Shown: one piece after another, positions 1 to 10,004 of the stretch
Layout: every line of letters starts with the position of its first letter
Position numbering within the stretch: the stretch's first letter is position 1
Origin: Rhodocyclaceae bacterium
GTDB lineage: Bacteria > Pseudomonadota > Gammaproteobacteria > Burkholderiales > Rhodocyclaceae
DNA length: 64,000 bases
Direction: 5' to 3'
Assembly: GCA_019455325.1 (NCBI GenBank)
Contig: JACFMQ010000004.1
Location: 124,001-188,000, forward strand
The notes under the pieces: model-generated
Databases searched by the model: none
What the model saw: only the letters and a program-made list of their open reading frames with translations
Told to the model about the DNA's origin: nothing
Made by a program: the position numbers and the translations under genes

Positions 1-1
1 G

Positions 2-1135
2 GGCAGGCCGCTGCCGCTGGAACACATCGACGCGCTGCGCGCGGCGCACCGCATCCTGAGCGAGCCGGCGTCGCGCGCCGCCTACGACCGCAGCCGCGCC
101 GGCGAGCAGCCGGCCGCCAGGGCGGCCGAAACCGCCGGCGAGGCGGCGGTCGAGTTCCGCGGCGACGGCATGGAATACCTGCGCATCTGGCTGGTGAACG
201 TGGCGCTCACCCTGCTCACGCTCGGCGTCTACTCGGCCTGGGCCAAGGTCCGGCGCGAGAAATACTTCCATCGCAACCTGGTGGTCGATGGCGCATCGTT
301 CGACTATCACGGGGCTCCCCGCGCGATCCTGCTCGGCCGCATCTTGCTCGTCGTCCTGTTGGTCGTCATCAATCTCGCCGAGGGGTTCCACCCCGCGGCG
401 CGCATCGCCGCGGCCCTGGCGGCGATGTTCGGCTTTCCCTGGCTGCTGGTCCGCTCGCTGCAGTTCCGCGCGCGCAACACCAGCTATCGCGGCCTGCGCT
501 TCTCGTTCGACGCCGCCTACCGCGATGCGCTGCTGCTCTATCTCGTCCACGGCGGGCTGACCGTCCTCACGCTGGGCCTCTATTTCCCCGCCTTCCTGCG
601 CCGGCAGAAGGCCTTCCTGGCGCGCCACCTGCGCTTCGGCGACCTGCGCTGCGGGTTCGACGCCAGCGTCGCGGCATTCTACCGCGAGCTGAAGGTGCCG
701 CTGATCCTGTGGCTGCTGCTGCCGGTCGCCGCCGTGGCGCTGCCGATCCTCGCCGGCCCGGTGCTGGCGATGCTGTTGCTGCCGATCGTCGCCACCTTCC
801 TCGTCCTGCTCCTCAACCTGCTGCTCGTCCCCTACGTGCGGGTGGTCGGCACCAACCTGCTGTGGAACCACCTGTCGCTCGGCGGCACGCGCTTTCGCAG
901 CACGCAGACCGTGCGCGGCTATCTCAATCTGGTCGTCGGCAACTGGCTGCTGACGATCCTGACGCTCGGCTTCTACTGGCCGATCGCCCAGGTGCGGGTG
1001 GCGAAGTACCGCGCCGCGCACCTGAGCGTCGTCGCCCCGGCGGCGCTGGCCGCGGCCGTCGCTGCCCAGGGCGAGACGCCGGCCGCGTTCGGCGACGAGG
1101 TCGCGGAAAGCTTCGACCTCGACATCGCGCTCTGA
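2..1135 (+). CDS. J-domain remnant fused to DUF898 (YjgN-like) membrane protein, 5' end outside window
   Basis: The reading frame is open from base 2, so the gene begins before the window; 377 residues are visible. The first 30 residues read like the end of a DnaJ J-domain (ALRAAHRILSEPASRAAYDRS, the helix IV consensus). A linker follows, then the DUF898 signature around residues 49-90 (FRGDG, TLLTLGVYSAWAKVRR, YFHRN). The TLLTLG-type motif recurs three times and there are about six hydrophobic segments, as in YjgN-type inner-membrane proteins of unknown function. The ATG at 170 would cut into the DUF898 domain, so it is not the start. The M48 protease follows after 10 bases, probably in one operon. 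The J-domain call rests on a short tail; the HPD motif lies outside the window. Confidence 0.8.
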   Translation, partial: GRPLPLEHIDALRAAHRILSEPASRAAYDRSRAGEQPAARAAETAGEAAVEFRGDGMEYLRIWLVNVALTLLTLGVYSAWAKVRREKYFHRNLVVDGASFDYHGAPRAILLGRILLVVLLVVINLAEGFHPAARIAAALAAMFGFPWLLVRSLQFRARNTSYRGLRFSFDAAYRDALLLYLVHGGLTVLTLGLYFPAFLRRQKAFLARHLRFGDLRCGFDASVAAFYRELKVPLILWLLLPVAAVALPILAGPVLAMLLLPIVATFLVLLLNLLLVPYVRVVGTNLLWNHLSLGGTRFRSTQTVRGYLNLVVGNWLLTILTLGFYWPIAQVRVAKYRAAHLSVVAPAALAAAVAAQGETPAAFGDEVAESFDLDIAL

Positions 1136-1145
1136 GCCGGCGCCG

Positions 1146-2138
1146 ATGACCGCCGCCTTCTACTACGACGGACGCAGCGCAGAGCGCCGGACCGTCCGCC
1201 TGACGGTGGACGGCGGGCGCCTGCGCATCGCCGGCGAAGCCGTCGACGCCGCGGTGCCGCTGGCGCAGGTCGATTTCGGCGAGCCGCTGGGCAAGGGGCC
1301 GCGCGTCATCGAGCTGCCCGACGGCGCCCGCTGCGAGGTTGCCGACCACGCGGGCCTGGCGCGCCTGCTGGCCGCCGCCGGCCATGCCGACGGTCTGGTC
1401 GCCCGGCTGCAGGCGCGCTGGCGCTGGGCCGCCGCGGCGCTCGCCGCGGTCGTCGCCGTCGCCGCGGCCGGCTATCTGTGGGGGCTGCCGGCGGCCGCCC
1501 GCGCGCTCGCCCCGCACGTGCCGGCGACGCTGACCCAGACGATCTCCGACAGCGTGCTCGTCCAGCTCGACCGGCAGCTCTTCCGGCCGAGCGAGCTATC
1601 GCCGGCGCAGCAGGAACACCTGCGCCGGCGGGCCGAGGCATCGCTGCGCCGCGCCGGCCTGCCGGCCTGGCGACTGCATTTCCGCGCGGCGTCGCAGCTC
1701 GGTCCGAACGCGCTGGCGCTGCCGGCCGGCGACATCGTCGTGCTCGACAAGCTGGTGCAGTTGCTCGACGAGCGCGAACTGCTCGCCGTCGTCGCCCACG
1801 AGATCGGCCACGTCGCCCACCGCCACGGCATGCAGCGGCTGATCCAGGGCACCGCCGTGTCGCTGGTCATGGCCGCCTGGTTCGGCGACGTCTCGTCGGC
1901 GGCCGCGGTGCTCGCCGGCCAGTTGCTGCAGGCCGGCTATTCGCGCGGCGCGGAAGGCGAGGCCGACCGCTTCGCGGCCCGCCTGCTCGACGCCTGCTGC
2001 GGCGGCCGCGAGGCGCTGGTCGGCGCGCTCGAAAAGCTGGCCGGGCACGCCGGCGACGACGGCCCGTCGTGGTTCGGCAGCCATCCGGACACGCCGGCCC
2101 GCATCGCCGCCATCCGCGGCCTTCCGCAGGACTACTGA
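1146..2138 (+). CDS. M48 family membrane-anchored metalloprotease
   Basis: A 330-residue zinc endopeptidase of the M48 (HtpX/BepA-like) family. An N-terminal beta-rich domain (residues 1-75) precedes one membrane segment (about 94-112). The protease domain holds the zinc motif HEIGH at 218-222 and the third ligand Glu272 in GEADRFA. The SHPDTPARI motif near residue 312 is the usual C-terminal signature of the family. It starts 10 bases after the DUF898 gene, and DUF898 and M48 genes are commonly neighbours, which suggests a joint role in envelope protein quality control. The substrate is unknown. No lipobox or cleavable signal peptide is seen; the single internal membrane segment probably anchors the catalytic domain. 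Confidence 0.9.
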   Translation: MTAAFYYDGRSAERRTVRLTVDGGRLRIAGEAVDAAVPLAQVDFGEPLGKGPRVIELPDGARCEVADHAGLARLLAAAGHADGLVARLQARWRWAAAALAAVVAVAAAGYLWGLPAAARALAPHVPATLTQTISDSVLVQLDRQLFRPSELSPAQQEHLRRRAEASLRRAGLPAWRLHFRAASQLGPNALALPAGDIVVLDKLVQLLDERELLAVVAHEIGHVAHRHGMQRLIQGTAVSLVMAAWFGDVSSAAAVLAGQLLQAGYSRGAEGEADRFAARLLDACCGGREALVGALEKLAGHAGDDGPSWFGSHPDTPARIAAIRGLPQDY

Positions 2139-2200
2139 TCCAGATCAATGCGCTTCCCGGCGGCGACGGCAAAACTGCCCGGTCCAGGGAGGACCAGACA

Positions 2201-3502
2201 ATGACCGATCGCAACACCCTCGAACCCATCGAGAAGGCGAGCCGCGACGAACTCGTCGCGCTGCAGACCGAACGCCTGAAATGGTCGCTGAGGCACGCCT
2301 ACGAGAACGTGCCGCACTACCGCAGGAAATTCGACGAGGCCGGCGTCCGTCCGGACGACCTGAAGACGCTGGCCGACCTGGCGAAATTCCCGTTCACGAC
2401 CAAGCAGGACCTGCGCGAGAACTACCCCTTCGGCATGTTCGCCGTGCCGCGCGAGGAGGTGGTGCGCGTGCACGCTTCCTCGGGCACCACCGGCAAGCCG
2501 ACCGTCGTCGGCTACACGCAGAACGACATCGACATGTGGGCGACGCTGGTGGCGCGCTCGATCCGCGCTTCCGGCGGCAGGAAAGGCGACATCGTGCACG
2601 TGGCCTACGGCTACGGCCTGTTCACCGGCGGCCTGGGCGCGCACTACGGCGCCGAGAAGCTGGGCGCAACGGTGATCCCGATGTCCGGCGGGCAGACCGA
2701 AAAGCAGGTGCAGTTGATCATGGATTTCCAGCCGGACATCATCATGGTCACGCCCTCGTACATCCTGAACATCGCCGACGAGTTCAAGCGCCAGGGCATC
2801 GACCCGCGCGAGACCAAGCTGCGCCTCGGCATCTTCGGCGCCGAACCGTGGACCGACCAGATGCGCAAGGAAATCGAAGCCACCTTCGGCATCGACGCCA
2901 TCGACATCTACGGTCTCTCGGAAGTGATCGGCCCGGGCGTCGCCAACGAGTGCATCGAGACCAAGGACGGCCTGGTGGTCTGGGAGGATCACTTCTACCC
3001 CGAGATCATCGACCCGGCGACCGGCGAGGTGCTGCCCGACGGCGAGCACGGCGAGCTGGTGTTCACCTCGCTGACCAAGGAGGCGCTGCCGGTCGTCCGC
3101 TACCGCACGCGCGACCTGACGCGGCTGCTGCCGCCGACGGCGCGTTCGATGCGGCGCATGGACAAGATCACCGGCCGTTCCGACGACATGCTGATCATCC
3201 GCGGCGTGAACGTCTTCCCGTCGCAGATCGAGGAGCTGATCCTGAAGCGCGAGAAGCTGTCGCCGCACTACGCCATCGAGGTCTGGCGCGACGGCCACCT
3301 CGACGCGCTGACGGTGAGCGTCGAGATGAAGCCCGAATTCCAGTACGCCACCGCCGCCGAGAAGGACTTCGCGGCGAAGGATCTGCAGCACCACGTCAAG
3401 TCCTACATCGGCATCTCGGTGCAGGTGCGCGTGGTCGAGGTCGGCGGCATCGAACGCTCGATCGGCAAGGCCAAGCGGGTCATCGACAAGCGGCCGAAGT
3501 AG
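2201..3502 (+). CDS. paaK: Phenylacetate-CoA ligase
   Basis: A 433-residue acyl-adenylate-forming enzyme that activates phenylacetate to phenylacetyl-CoA with ATP and CoA, feeding the aerobic (paa) or anaerobic aromatic degradation routes. The AMP-binding P-loop SSGTTGKP is at residues 93-100; YGLSEVIGPGV and the C-terminal hinge region (TGRSDDMLIIRGVNVFP) are also present. The length is typical of the family. The start ATG at 2201 has GGAGG nine bases upstream; a longer in-frame ORF runs back through the M48 gene but is a shadow. No other paa genes are nearby, so this may be an orphan copy; another aryl-CoA ligase specificity (for example indoleacetate) cannot be excluded. Confidence 0.93.
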   Translation: MTDRNTLEPIEKASRDELVALQTERLKWSLRHAYENVPHYRRKFDEAGVRPDDLKTLADLAKFPFTTKQDLRENYPFGMFAVPREEVVRVHASSGTTGKPTVVGYTQNDIDMWATLVARSIRASGGRKGDIVHVAYGYGLFTGGLGAHYGAEKLGATVIPMSGGQTEKQVQLIMDFQPDIIMVTPSYILNIADEFKRQGIDPRETKLRLGIFGAEPWTDQMRKEIEATFGIDAIDIYGLSEVIGPGVANECIETKDGLVVWEDHFYPEIIDPATGEVLPDGEHGELVFTSLTKEALPVVRYRTRDLTRLLPPTARSMRRMDKITGRSDDMLIIRGVNVFPSQIEELILKREKLSPHYAIEVWRDGHLDALTVSVEMKPEFQYATAAEKDFAAKDLQHHVKSYIGISVQVRVVEVGGIERSIGKAKRVIDKRPK

Positions 3503-3544
3503 CCCCGGCATCGTCCGCGCCGGGCCGGCCGGCGCGTGTTTGGT

Positions 3545-4239
<695 letters not shown>

Positions 4240-4255
4240 GCGCCGGGCCTTCTCC

Positions 4256-4969
4256 CTAGACCAGCCGTATCCTCAGTTCGCCGACGCCGGCCACGCCGCC
4301 TTCGAGCACGTCGCCGCGCGCCACCGTCGACACGCCGGCCGGCGTGCCGGTGAAGATCAGGTCGCCCGGCGCCAGGCGGACGAAGGTGGACAGCTTGGCG
4401 ATCACCTCCGCGACCCGCCACGACATGTCGGCGAGGTCGCCGTTCTGCCGCGTCTCGCCGTTCACCTTCAGCCAGATCGCGCCCCGCTGCGGGTGGCCGA
4501 TGGCCGATGCCGGGTGCAGCGGGCCGGTCGGCGCCGAGGCGTCGAAGCCCTTGCCCATGTCCCACGGATGCCCCTTCTCCTTGGCGCGCGCCTGGACGTC
4601 GCGGCGCGTCAGGTCGAAGCCGACGGCGTAGCCGTACACGCAGCGCAGCGCCTCGGCGACCGGGATGTCGGCGCCGCCGTCGCCAAGCGCCGCCGTCTCA
4701 GGGCCGAGAGCAACGACCAGCTCGACCTCGTGCTGCAGGTTGGCGGTGGCCGGCGGGTACGGCACGTCGCCGCCGGGCACGACGGCGTCGGCCGGCTTCG
4801 AGAAGAAGAACGGCGGCTCGCGGCCGTCGGCCTGGTCGTGCGCGCCCATCTCGCGCGCGTGGTCGGCGTAGTTGCGGCCGACGCAGTAGACGCGGCGGAT
4901 CGGGAAGCGGTCGGCGCTGTCGGCGACGGCGAGGGAAGCTTGCGGGGCGGGAGGAAAGACGTAGGACAT
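4256..4969 (-). CDS. Fumarylacetoacetate hydrolase family protein
   Basis: A 237-residue FAH-family hydrolase that cleaves C-C bonds in acyl-pyruvate type products of aromatic ring degradation. Visible family features are the early [16 protein letters not shown] motif, [10 protein letters not shown], the metal-binding stretch [12 protein letters not shown] and [12 protein letters not shown] near the C-terminus. The short length and these motifs fit the fumarylpyruvate/maleylpyruvate hydrolase subgroup (gentisate pathway) better than true fumarylacetoacetase, but the substrate cannot be set from sequence. It is convergent with cheB (16 bases between stops). VapC is upstream on the same strand with a 26-base gap. 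Confidence 0.88.
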   Translation of the reverse strand: MSYVFPPAPQASLAVADSADRFPIRRVYCVGRNYADHAREMGAHDQADGREPPFFFSKPADAVVPGGDVPYPPATANLQHEVELVVALGPETAALGDGGADIPVAEALRCVYGYAVGFDLTRRDVQARAKEKGHPWDMGKGFDASAPTGPLHPASAIGHPQRGAIWLKVNGETRQNGDLADMSWRVAEVIAKLSTFVRLAPGDLIFTGTPAGVSTVARGDVLEGGVAGVGELRIRLV

Positions 4970-4995
4970 TTCGGTTCGCGGGTCAGGTCACGGGT

Positions 4996-5406
4996 TCAAT
5001 GGGCGTCCGGGCGAATGCAGCGGATGTCGAGGCCGAGGGATGCGGAAAGGTCGAGCCAGGGGCGGTCGGCGGTGAACACGGTGGATTTTTCTCGTCGCGC
5101 CAGGACGAGGCAGGCGCGGTCGCCAAGCGACAGGCCCAGGTGACGCGTGGCGCTGCGGAGCAGGCCGACGGCAATGGCCTGCTCGCCGTCGAGGGGGACG
5201 ATCTCCAGGGGCAATTCGGCGAGCAGGGCGCGGATGTCCTTTTCGCCGATCGCCCTCCGCTCCTGGGCCTTGGCAGCGAGTTCGGCGACATTGACGGCGC
5301 TCATCAGGCAGGTGGCATCGTCGAGCGCCGCGGAAACCTCCTGCCACCCCGGCTCCTGCCAGAGCAGGGCGAGCAGGGCCGAGGTGTCGAGCACCCCCGT
5401 TTTCAT
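4996..5406 (-). CDS. vapC: PIN-domain toxin, VapC family
   Basis: A 136-residue PIN-domain ribonuclease. Acidic catalytic residues are visible in the N-terminal VLDTSALLALL, in the central NVAELA and in the C-terminal LGDRACLVLA and VFTADRPW segments. VapC toxins cleave RNA and are held inactive by a co-expressed antitoxin. The start codon overlaps the stop of the upstream AbrB-type antitoxin by four bases (ATGA), the standard arrangement. The pair sits as an accessory insertion between the Nif3-like gene and the FAA hydrolase. Toxicity is inferred from family membership. Confidence 0.9.
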   Translation of the reverse strand: MKTGVLDTSALLALLWQEPGWQEVSAALDDATCLMSAVNVAELAAKAQERRAIGEKDIRALLAELPLEIVPLDGEQAIAVGLLRSATRHLGLSLGDRACLVLARREKSTVFTADRPWLDLSASLGLDIRCIRPDAH

Positions 5407-5651
5407 TCCCGCTCCGCCTCTCGGCGGCGTTCGGCGATGAACTCGTCGACCAGGGAACGCCCTTCCTCACGCGGACACCACGCCTGAAACATGGCCTGGG
5501 CGCGGGCGATCCGCGCGCGGCGGGTAGTGATGACGACTTCGCCGTCACGCAGCTCGAAGAGCACGGTGTCGCCTTCTTTCAACCCGAGGGAGCGGCGGAT
5601 TTCAGCCGGAATGACAACCCTGCCGCCATCTGACATTTTCATCTGCAACAC
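5403..5651 (-). CDS. vapB: AbrB/SpoVT-type antitoxin, partner of VapC
   Basis: An 82-residue protein with a swapped-hairpin AbrB DNA-binding domain at residues 5-45 (GGRVVIPAEIRRSLGLKEGDTV). The C-terminal charged tail (EEGRSLVDEFIAERRREAE) is the likely VapC-neutralising segment. It is first in the two-gene operon and overlaps vapC by four bases. As in other AbrB-type antitoxins it probably represses its own promoter, which would lie in the 80 bases up to the Nif3-like gene end. An ATG two codons further in is an alternative start. Confidence 0.88.
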   Translation of the reverse strand: MLQMKMSDGGRVVIPAEIRRSLGLKEGDTVLFELRDGEVVITTRRARIARAQAMFQAWCPREEGRSLVDEFIAERRREAERE

Positions 5652-5731
5652 GTGGAAATCTCCATATTCAATGCTTCATGTCAGAATAGCAGCGAGATGG
5701 AATCCGTCAAGCCGGCCGGCAGACCAATCGC

Positions 5732-6478
5732 CTAAACCGGGTTGTCGATGTCGACGAACTCGCACTCCAGCTCGAAGCGTTCGGAGAGGTGCGCGGCCAG
5801 CGCAGCGACGCCGCCGCGCTCGGTGGCATGGTGGCCGGCGGCGAGGTAGGCGACGCCGGATTCGCGCGCAAGGTGCACGGTCTGCTCGGAGATCTCGCCG
5901 CTGACGTAGGCGTCGACGCCGAGCGCGATGGCCTGCTCGAACCAGCCCTGCGCACCGCCCGAGCACCAGCCGATGCGCGTCACCGGGCGGCCGGCGTCGC
6001 CGATCAGCAGCGGCTCGCGGCCGAGGCCGGCGGCGATGCGGGTGGCCAGTTCGCCGGCGCGGGTCGGCGCCGCGACGCGGCCGAACCAGCCGATGTCCTG
6101 CTCGCCGAAGCGCCCCTCCGGCGTCCACCCGAGACGCGCCGCCAGTTGCGCGTTGTTGCCGAGTTCCGGATGCGCGTCGAGCGGCAGGTGGTAGGCGAAG
6201 AGGTTGATGTCCTGCGCCAGCAGCGCGCCGATGCGCTGGCGGCGCAGGCCGGTGATGCGCCCGTCCTCGCCCTTCCAGAACCAGCCGTGGTGCACCAGCA
6301 GCGCGTCGGCCTGGCGCGCGACGGCGGCCTCGATCAACGCCCGGCTGGCGGTGACGCCGGCGACGACGCGGCGCACCTCGGGCCGTCCTTCCACTTGCAG
6401 TCCGTTTGGGCAATAATCCCGAAAGCGCGTCGTTTCAAGGGTTTCATCGAGATAGCGCGCCAGTTCGTCACGATTCAT
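5732..6478 (-). CDS. Nif3-like dinuclear metal-centre hexameric protein (YbgI family)
   Basis: A 248-residue member of the Nif3/YbgI/DUF34 family, which forms hexameric rings with a dinuclear metal site. Metal ligands are visible as the His pair in LLVHHGWFW, Asp/His in [10 protein letters not shown], and the late His/Glu in [13 protein letters not shown] cyclohydrolase I-like or metal-handling role has been proposed for the family, but the function is unsettled. The ATG at 6478 was chosen because the protein then begins [10 protein letters not shown], the family N-terminus. It is divergent from the HtrA-type protease with only 22 bases between starts, so its promoter must lie inside the protease gene. 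Confidence 0.88.
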   Translation of the reverse strand: MNRDELARYLDETLETTRFRDYCPNGLQVEGRPEVRRVVAGVTASRALIEAAVARQADALLVHHGWFWKGEDGRITGLRRQRIGALLAQDINLFAYHLPLDAHPELGNNAQLAARLGWTPEGRFGEQDIGWFGRVAAPTRAGELATRIAAGLGREPLLIGDAGRPVTRIGWCSGGAQGWFEQAIALGVDAYVSGEISEQTVHLARESGVAYLAAGHHATERGGVAALAAHLSERFELECEFVDIDNPV

Positions 6479-6500
6479 GCGGGGTTCCGTTCGCCGGTAT

Positions 6501-7682
6501 ATGAGAAGACTCTGGCTGATTTTTGCACAAACGGTGACGATCGGTCTCGCCGTCCTCTTCGTCGTCGGCACGCTCAAGCCGGAGTGGCTGGGCGAGAAGC
6601 CGGGCGTCGTGCGCATCCACGAGTCGCCGCCGGCCGAGGCCAGGCCGGCGGCCGCGTCCTACCACGACGCGGCGCACAAGGTGGTGCCGAGCGTGGTGCA
6701 CATCTACACGACGCAGGCACCGCGCCAGAACCGCCATCCGCTGCTCGACGACCCGATCTTCCGCCATTTCTTCGGCGACCGCCTGGAGGAGGACCAGCAG
6801 CGCCGCTCCGGCCTCGGCTCCGGCGTCATCGTCAGCGCCGACGGCTACGTCCTGACCAACTACCACGTCATCGAGTCCGCCGACACCGTCGAGGTGGCGC
6901 TCAACGACGGCCGCAAGCTGCGCGCCCGCGTCGCCGGCGCCGACCCCGAATCCGACCTCGCCGTGCTGCGCATCGTCGCCGACAAGGCGAACGGCAAGCC
7001 CGAGGACCTGCGCCTGACGCCGATCACCTTCGGCCGCATGGAGGACGTGCGCGTCGGCGACGTCGTGCTCGCCATCGGCAACCCGTTCGGCGTCGGCCAG
7101 AGCGTGACCATGGGCATCGTCTCGGCGCTCGGCCGCACGCATCTCGGCATCAACACCTTCGAGGACTTCATCCAGACCGACGCGGCGATCAACCCCGGCA
7201 ACTCCGGCGGCGCGCTGACCGACGCCGCCGGCAGCCTGATCGGCATCAACACGGCGATCTATTCGCGCACCGGCGGCTCGCTCGGCATCGGCTTCGCCAT
7301 CCCGGTATCGACGGCGAAGAACGTGATGGAGCAGATCATCCAGACCGGCGGCGTGACGCGCGGCTGGATCGGCGTCGAGGCGCAGGAGATCACGCCGGAG
7401 CTGGCCGAGAACTTCGGCCTGCCCGACACCGACGGCGCCCTGATCGCCGGCGTCGTCCGCGGCAGCCCGGCGGACGGCGGCGGCATCCGCCCCGGCGACG
7501 TGCTGCTCGCCGTCGACGGCAAGCCGGTGCGCGACCCGCAGGGCATGCTCGACCTGATCGCCGCGCTCAAACCCGGCGAGACCGTGCCGTTCAAGCTGCG
7601 CCGCGACAAGACCATCCTCGACGCGCCGGTGAAGATCGGCAAGCGCCCGGTCTCGTCGCCGCAGCGCGGCCGGCGCGACTAG
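6501..7682 (+). CDS. DegQ/HtrA-type periplasmic serine protease, membrane anchored
   Basis: A 393-residue trypsin-like protease with a single N-terminal membrane anchor (residues 4-24) and one PDZ domain (about 285-370). The catalytic triad is His122 (NYHVIES), Asp152 (SDLAVLRI) and Ser235 (NPGNSGGA). One PDZ domain and a non-cleaved anchor resemble DegS or the anchored DegQ-like proteins found beside the his–tat cluster in betaproteobacteria. The start at 6501 gives the family N-terminus MRRLW; the upstream ATG at 6477 would overlap the divergent Nif3-like start. Role: envelope protein quality control or regulated proteolysis. Confidence 0.93.
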   Translation: MRRLWLIFAQTVTIGLAVLFVVGTLKPEWLGEKPGVVRIHESPPAEARPAAASYHDAAHKVVPSVVHIYTTQAPRQNRHPLLDDPIFRHFFGDRLEEDQQRRSGLGSGVIVSADGYVLTNYHVIESADTVEVALNDGRKLRARVAGADPESDLAVLRIVADKANGKPEDLRLTPITFGRMEDVRVGDVVLAIGNPFGVGQSVTMGIVSALGRTHLGINTFEDFIQTDAAINPGNSGGALTDAAGSLIGINTAIYSRTGGSLGIGFAIPVSTAKNVMEQIIQTGGVTRGWIGVEAQEITPELAENFGLPDTDGALIAGVVRGSPADGGGIRPGDVLLAVDGKPVRDPQGMLDLIAALKPGETVPFKLRRDKTILDAPVKIGKRPVSSPQRGRRD

Positions 7683-7869
7683 CCGCCGCCGCGTTCTCCC
7701 ACGCGCCGCCGGGCAAGTCCGCCCGGACGCCCGCCGCCTTTTCCGTGTCGCCGGCAAGCGAACGGCCGCCGGTCTTTTCGCTTCGCTCCGCCTCCCGCAT
7801 TTGGCTGTCCGAAAACGGCCGGAACCCTCAGCCGAAGCCGCTATAGTGAAAAAACAGGAGGCGGAAATC

Positions 7870-9333
7870 ATGGCGGACGAGCAGCACAGAGCATGGTACG
7901 CGGCGTTCAAGGCCAAGGACGCGCGCTTCGACGGACGGTTCTTCGTCGGCGTTTCTTCGACGGGCATCTATTGTCGTCCGGTGTGCCGGGCAAAGCTGCC
8001 GAAGGCCGGCAACTGCACCTTCCATGCGACGGCCGCCGCCGCGGAGCAGGCGGGCTTCCGGCCGTGCCTTCTGTGCCGCCCGGAAATCGCCCCCGGCCAT
8101 GCGCCCGTGGATGCCGCGGCCTCTCTCGCGCAGCGGGCGGCACGGCTGCTGGAAGACGGCTGCGGGAACGAACGCGGCATCGAGGAGCTGGCCGACCGCC
8201 TGGGGTGCTCGGACCGTCACCTGCGCCGGGTGTTCGCGCAGGAATACGACGTCTCGCCGATACGCTACCTGCAGACGTGCCGGCTGCTGCTCGCCAAGAG
8301 CCTGCTCACCGATACGCGCCTGCCGGTCATCGACGTCGCCATGGCGGCGGGCTTCGGCAGTCTGCGGCGCTTCAACGCGCTCTTCAGGAAGCAGTACCGC
8401 CTTGCGCCCACGGTCTTGCGCCGGCAGGCGGCGGGGAGCGGGGGAGAAGACGGGGGCGTCACCCTGACGCTCGGCTACCGCCCGCCCTACCAGTGGCAGA
8501 AGATGCTGGACTTTCTCGCCCTGCGCGCCATTCCCGGCGTGGAGACGGTGACGGACGGCGAATATGCCCGGACCGTGCACTTCGTTACCGAGGAGCAGCG
8601 GCATCTGTACGGCTGGGTGCGGATAGGCCATCGCCCGCAGGAGAACGCGCTGAGCGTCACCGTGGACGCCGCCCTGCTGCCCGTGCTGTCGCGCGTGCTG
8701 GCGCGCGTCCGCCACCTGTTCGATCTGTACTGCGATCCCGGCGCGATCCATGAAACGCTCGCCTCGATGAACGACATCCGCCCCGGCCTGTACGTTCCGG
8801 GAACGCGCCTGCCCGGCTGTTTCGATCCTTTCGAGATGACGGTGCGGGCGGTGCTCGGACAGCAGATCACCGTGAAGGCCGCCGGCACCCTGACGGCAAG
8901 GCTGGTGCAGGCTTACGGCATTCCTGTCCGGACCGGCGTGGACGGACTCACCCACGTCTTTCCGCCGCCGGCGGCGATCGTGGCGCTGGACGGTCCGATC
9001 GGCGACCGCCTGGGGCCGCTGGGCGTCACGGGCGCGCGGGCGAACACCATCCTGGCTCTGGCGCGCGCCTTCGTGCGGGGCGACATCGACTTCAGCCACG
9101 GCGCCCGGCCGGAGGCGGAGATACGGAAACTGATGGCGCTGCCCGGCATCGGCGCGTGGACGGCGCAGTACATCGCCATGCGCGCCATGGGCTGGCCCGA
9201 CGCCTTCCTGCACACGGACTACGGCGTGAAAAAGGCGCTGGCGCCCCGCTCCCCCAGGGAAATCCTGGCCCTGGCCGACGCCTGGCGACCGTGGCGCAGC
9301 TACGCGAACATCAACCTGTGGAATGCTTTGTGA
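7870..9333 (+). CDS. Ada-like / AlkA fusion: zinc-binding AraC regulator plus 3-methyladenine DNA glycosylase
   Basis: A 487-residue bifunctional protein. The Ada N-terminal zinc domain keeps all four cysteines (Cys35, 39, 66, 69; GIYCRPVC and PCLLCRPE). An AraC-type helix-turn-helix follows (about 84-187), then an AlkA N-terminal domain (about 195-310) and the HhH-GPD glycosylase fold, with the likely catalytic Asp450 in FLHTDYGVKKAL. The Ada Cys that accepts methyl groups from phosphotriesters is present, so methylation could turn it into an activator of its own operon while the glycosylase removes alkylated bases. The ATG at 7870 has an AGGAGG site upstream, and TATAGT at 7842 may be its -10. 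Ogt follows after 26 bases, completing an adaptive-response unit. Confidence 0.93.
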   Translation: MADEQHRAWYAAFKAKDARFDGRFFVGVSSTGIYCRPVCRAKLPKAGNCTFHATAAAAEQAGFRPCLLCRPEIAPGHAPVDAAASLAQRAARLLEDGCGNERGIEELADRLGCSDRHLRRVFAQEYDVSPIRYLQTCRLLLAKSLLTDTRLPVIDVAMAAGFGSLRRFNALFRKQYRLAPTVLRRQAAGSGGEDGGVTLTLGYRPPYQWQKMLDFLALRAIPGVETVTDGEYARTVHFVTEEQRHLYGWVRIGHRPQENALSVTVDAALLPVLSRVLARVRHLFDLYCDPGAIHETLASMNDIRPGLYVPGTRLPGCFDPFEMTVRAVLGQQITVKAAGTLTARLVQAYGIPVRTGVDGLTHVFPPPAAIVALDGPIGDRLGPLGVTGARANTILALARAFVRGDIDFSHGARPEAEIRKLMALPGIGAWTAQYIAMRAMGWPDAFLHTDYGVKKALAPRSPREILALADAWRPWRSYANINLWNAL

Positions 9334-9359
9334 AGCACGCACCGGACAAGGAGAGACGC

Positions 9360-9899
9360 ATGTTCTACGCGACGCATCATCCATCGCCCGTGGGCCCGCT
9401 CACGCTGGCGAGTAACGGGCGCAGCCTGGTCGGCCTGTGGCTGGCGGGGCAGAAATACTTCGGCGGCACCCTGCCGGAAAAGCCGGAGGAGAAGGCCGAT
9501 CTGCCGGTATTCGCTGCTGCGCGGCGATGGCTGGACGCGTATTTCGCCGGCAGGAAACCGGCCGTTGCCGACCTGCCGCTGGCGCCCGACGGCAGCGCCT
9601 TCCGCAAGGCGGTGTGGGACATCCTGCTCGGCATTCCCTACGGCGAGGTCGTCACCTACGGCGAGATCGCCAGGACGCTCGCCTCGCGGACGGGACGGGC
9701 GAGCCTGTCCGGCCAGGCGGTCGGCGGGGCCGTGGGGCACAATCCCATCTCGATCGTCATTCCCTGCCACCGGGTCGTCGGCACGAACGGCAGCCTGACG
9801 GGCTACGCCGGCGGCATCGACAGGAAAATCCGGTTGCTCGAACACGAAGGGGTGGAAATGTCCCGCCTGTTCGTCCCCGGCAAGGGAACGGCGCTCTGA
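9360..9899 (+). CDS. ogt: Methylated-DNA--protein-cysteine methyltransferase
   Basis: A 179-residue suicide enzyme that transfers the methyl group from O6-methylguanine or O4-methylthymine in DNA to its own cysteine. The active site PCHRV has Cys136; the DNA-binding helix region (FRKAVWDILLGIPYGEVVTYGEIA) and the Asn hinge (VGHNP) are intact. The ATG at 9360 has AAGGAG seven bases upstream. It lies directly downstream of the Ada/AlkA fusion, which lacks this methyltransferase domain, so the two genes together supply all activities of the classical Ada, AlkA and Ogt proteins. Confidence 0.95.
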   Translation: MFYATHHPSPVGPLTLASNGRSLVGLWLAGQKYFGGTLPEKPEEKADLPVFAAARRWLDAYFAGRKPAVADLPLAPDGSAFRKAVWDILLGIPYGEVVTYGEIARTLASRTGRASLSGQAVGGAVGHNPISIVIPCHRVVGTNGSLTGYAGGIDRKIRLLEHEGVEMSRLFVPGKGTAL

Positions 9900-10004
9900 C
9901 CGCGGGGCCTGCCCGCTCGCGCCGTTTTCAGTAACATATCGTCCTGACCGTTCAGGCGGCCTGCGGGAGCGGGCCCGCCGCCCAACGACAAAGGAGTGCG
10001 TGAA

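Noticed and set aside
170..1135. ATG at 170 as the start of the DUF898 protein
   Set aside because: The DUF898 signature and a J-domain tail are encoded upstream in the same frame without a stop.
1478..3502. Upstream extension of paaK through the M48 gene
   Set aside because: The extension is a shadow of the M48 gene; the ATG at 2201 has a strong ribosome binding site and the right length.
6477..7682. Protease start at ATG 6477
   Set aside because: It would overlap the divergent Nif3-like start, and the family N-terminus begins at ATG 6501.
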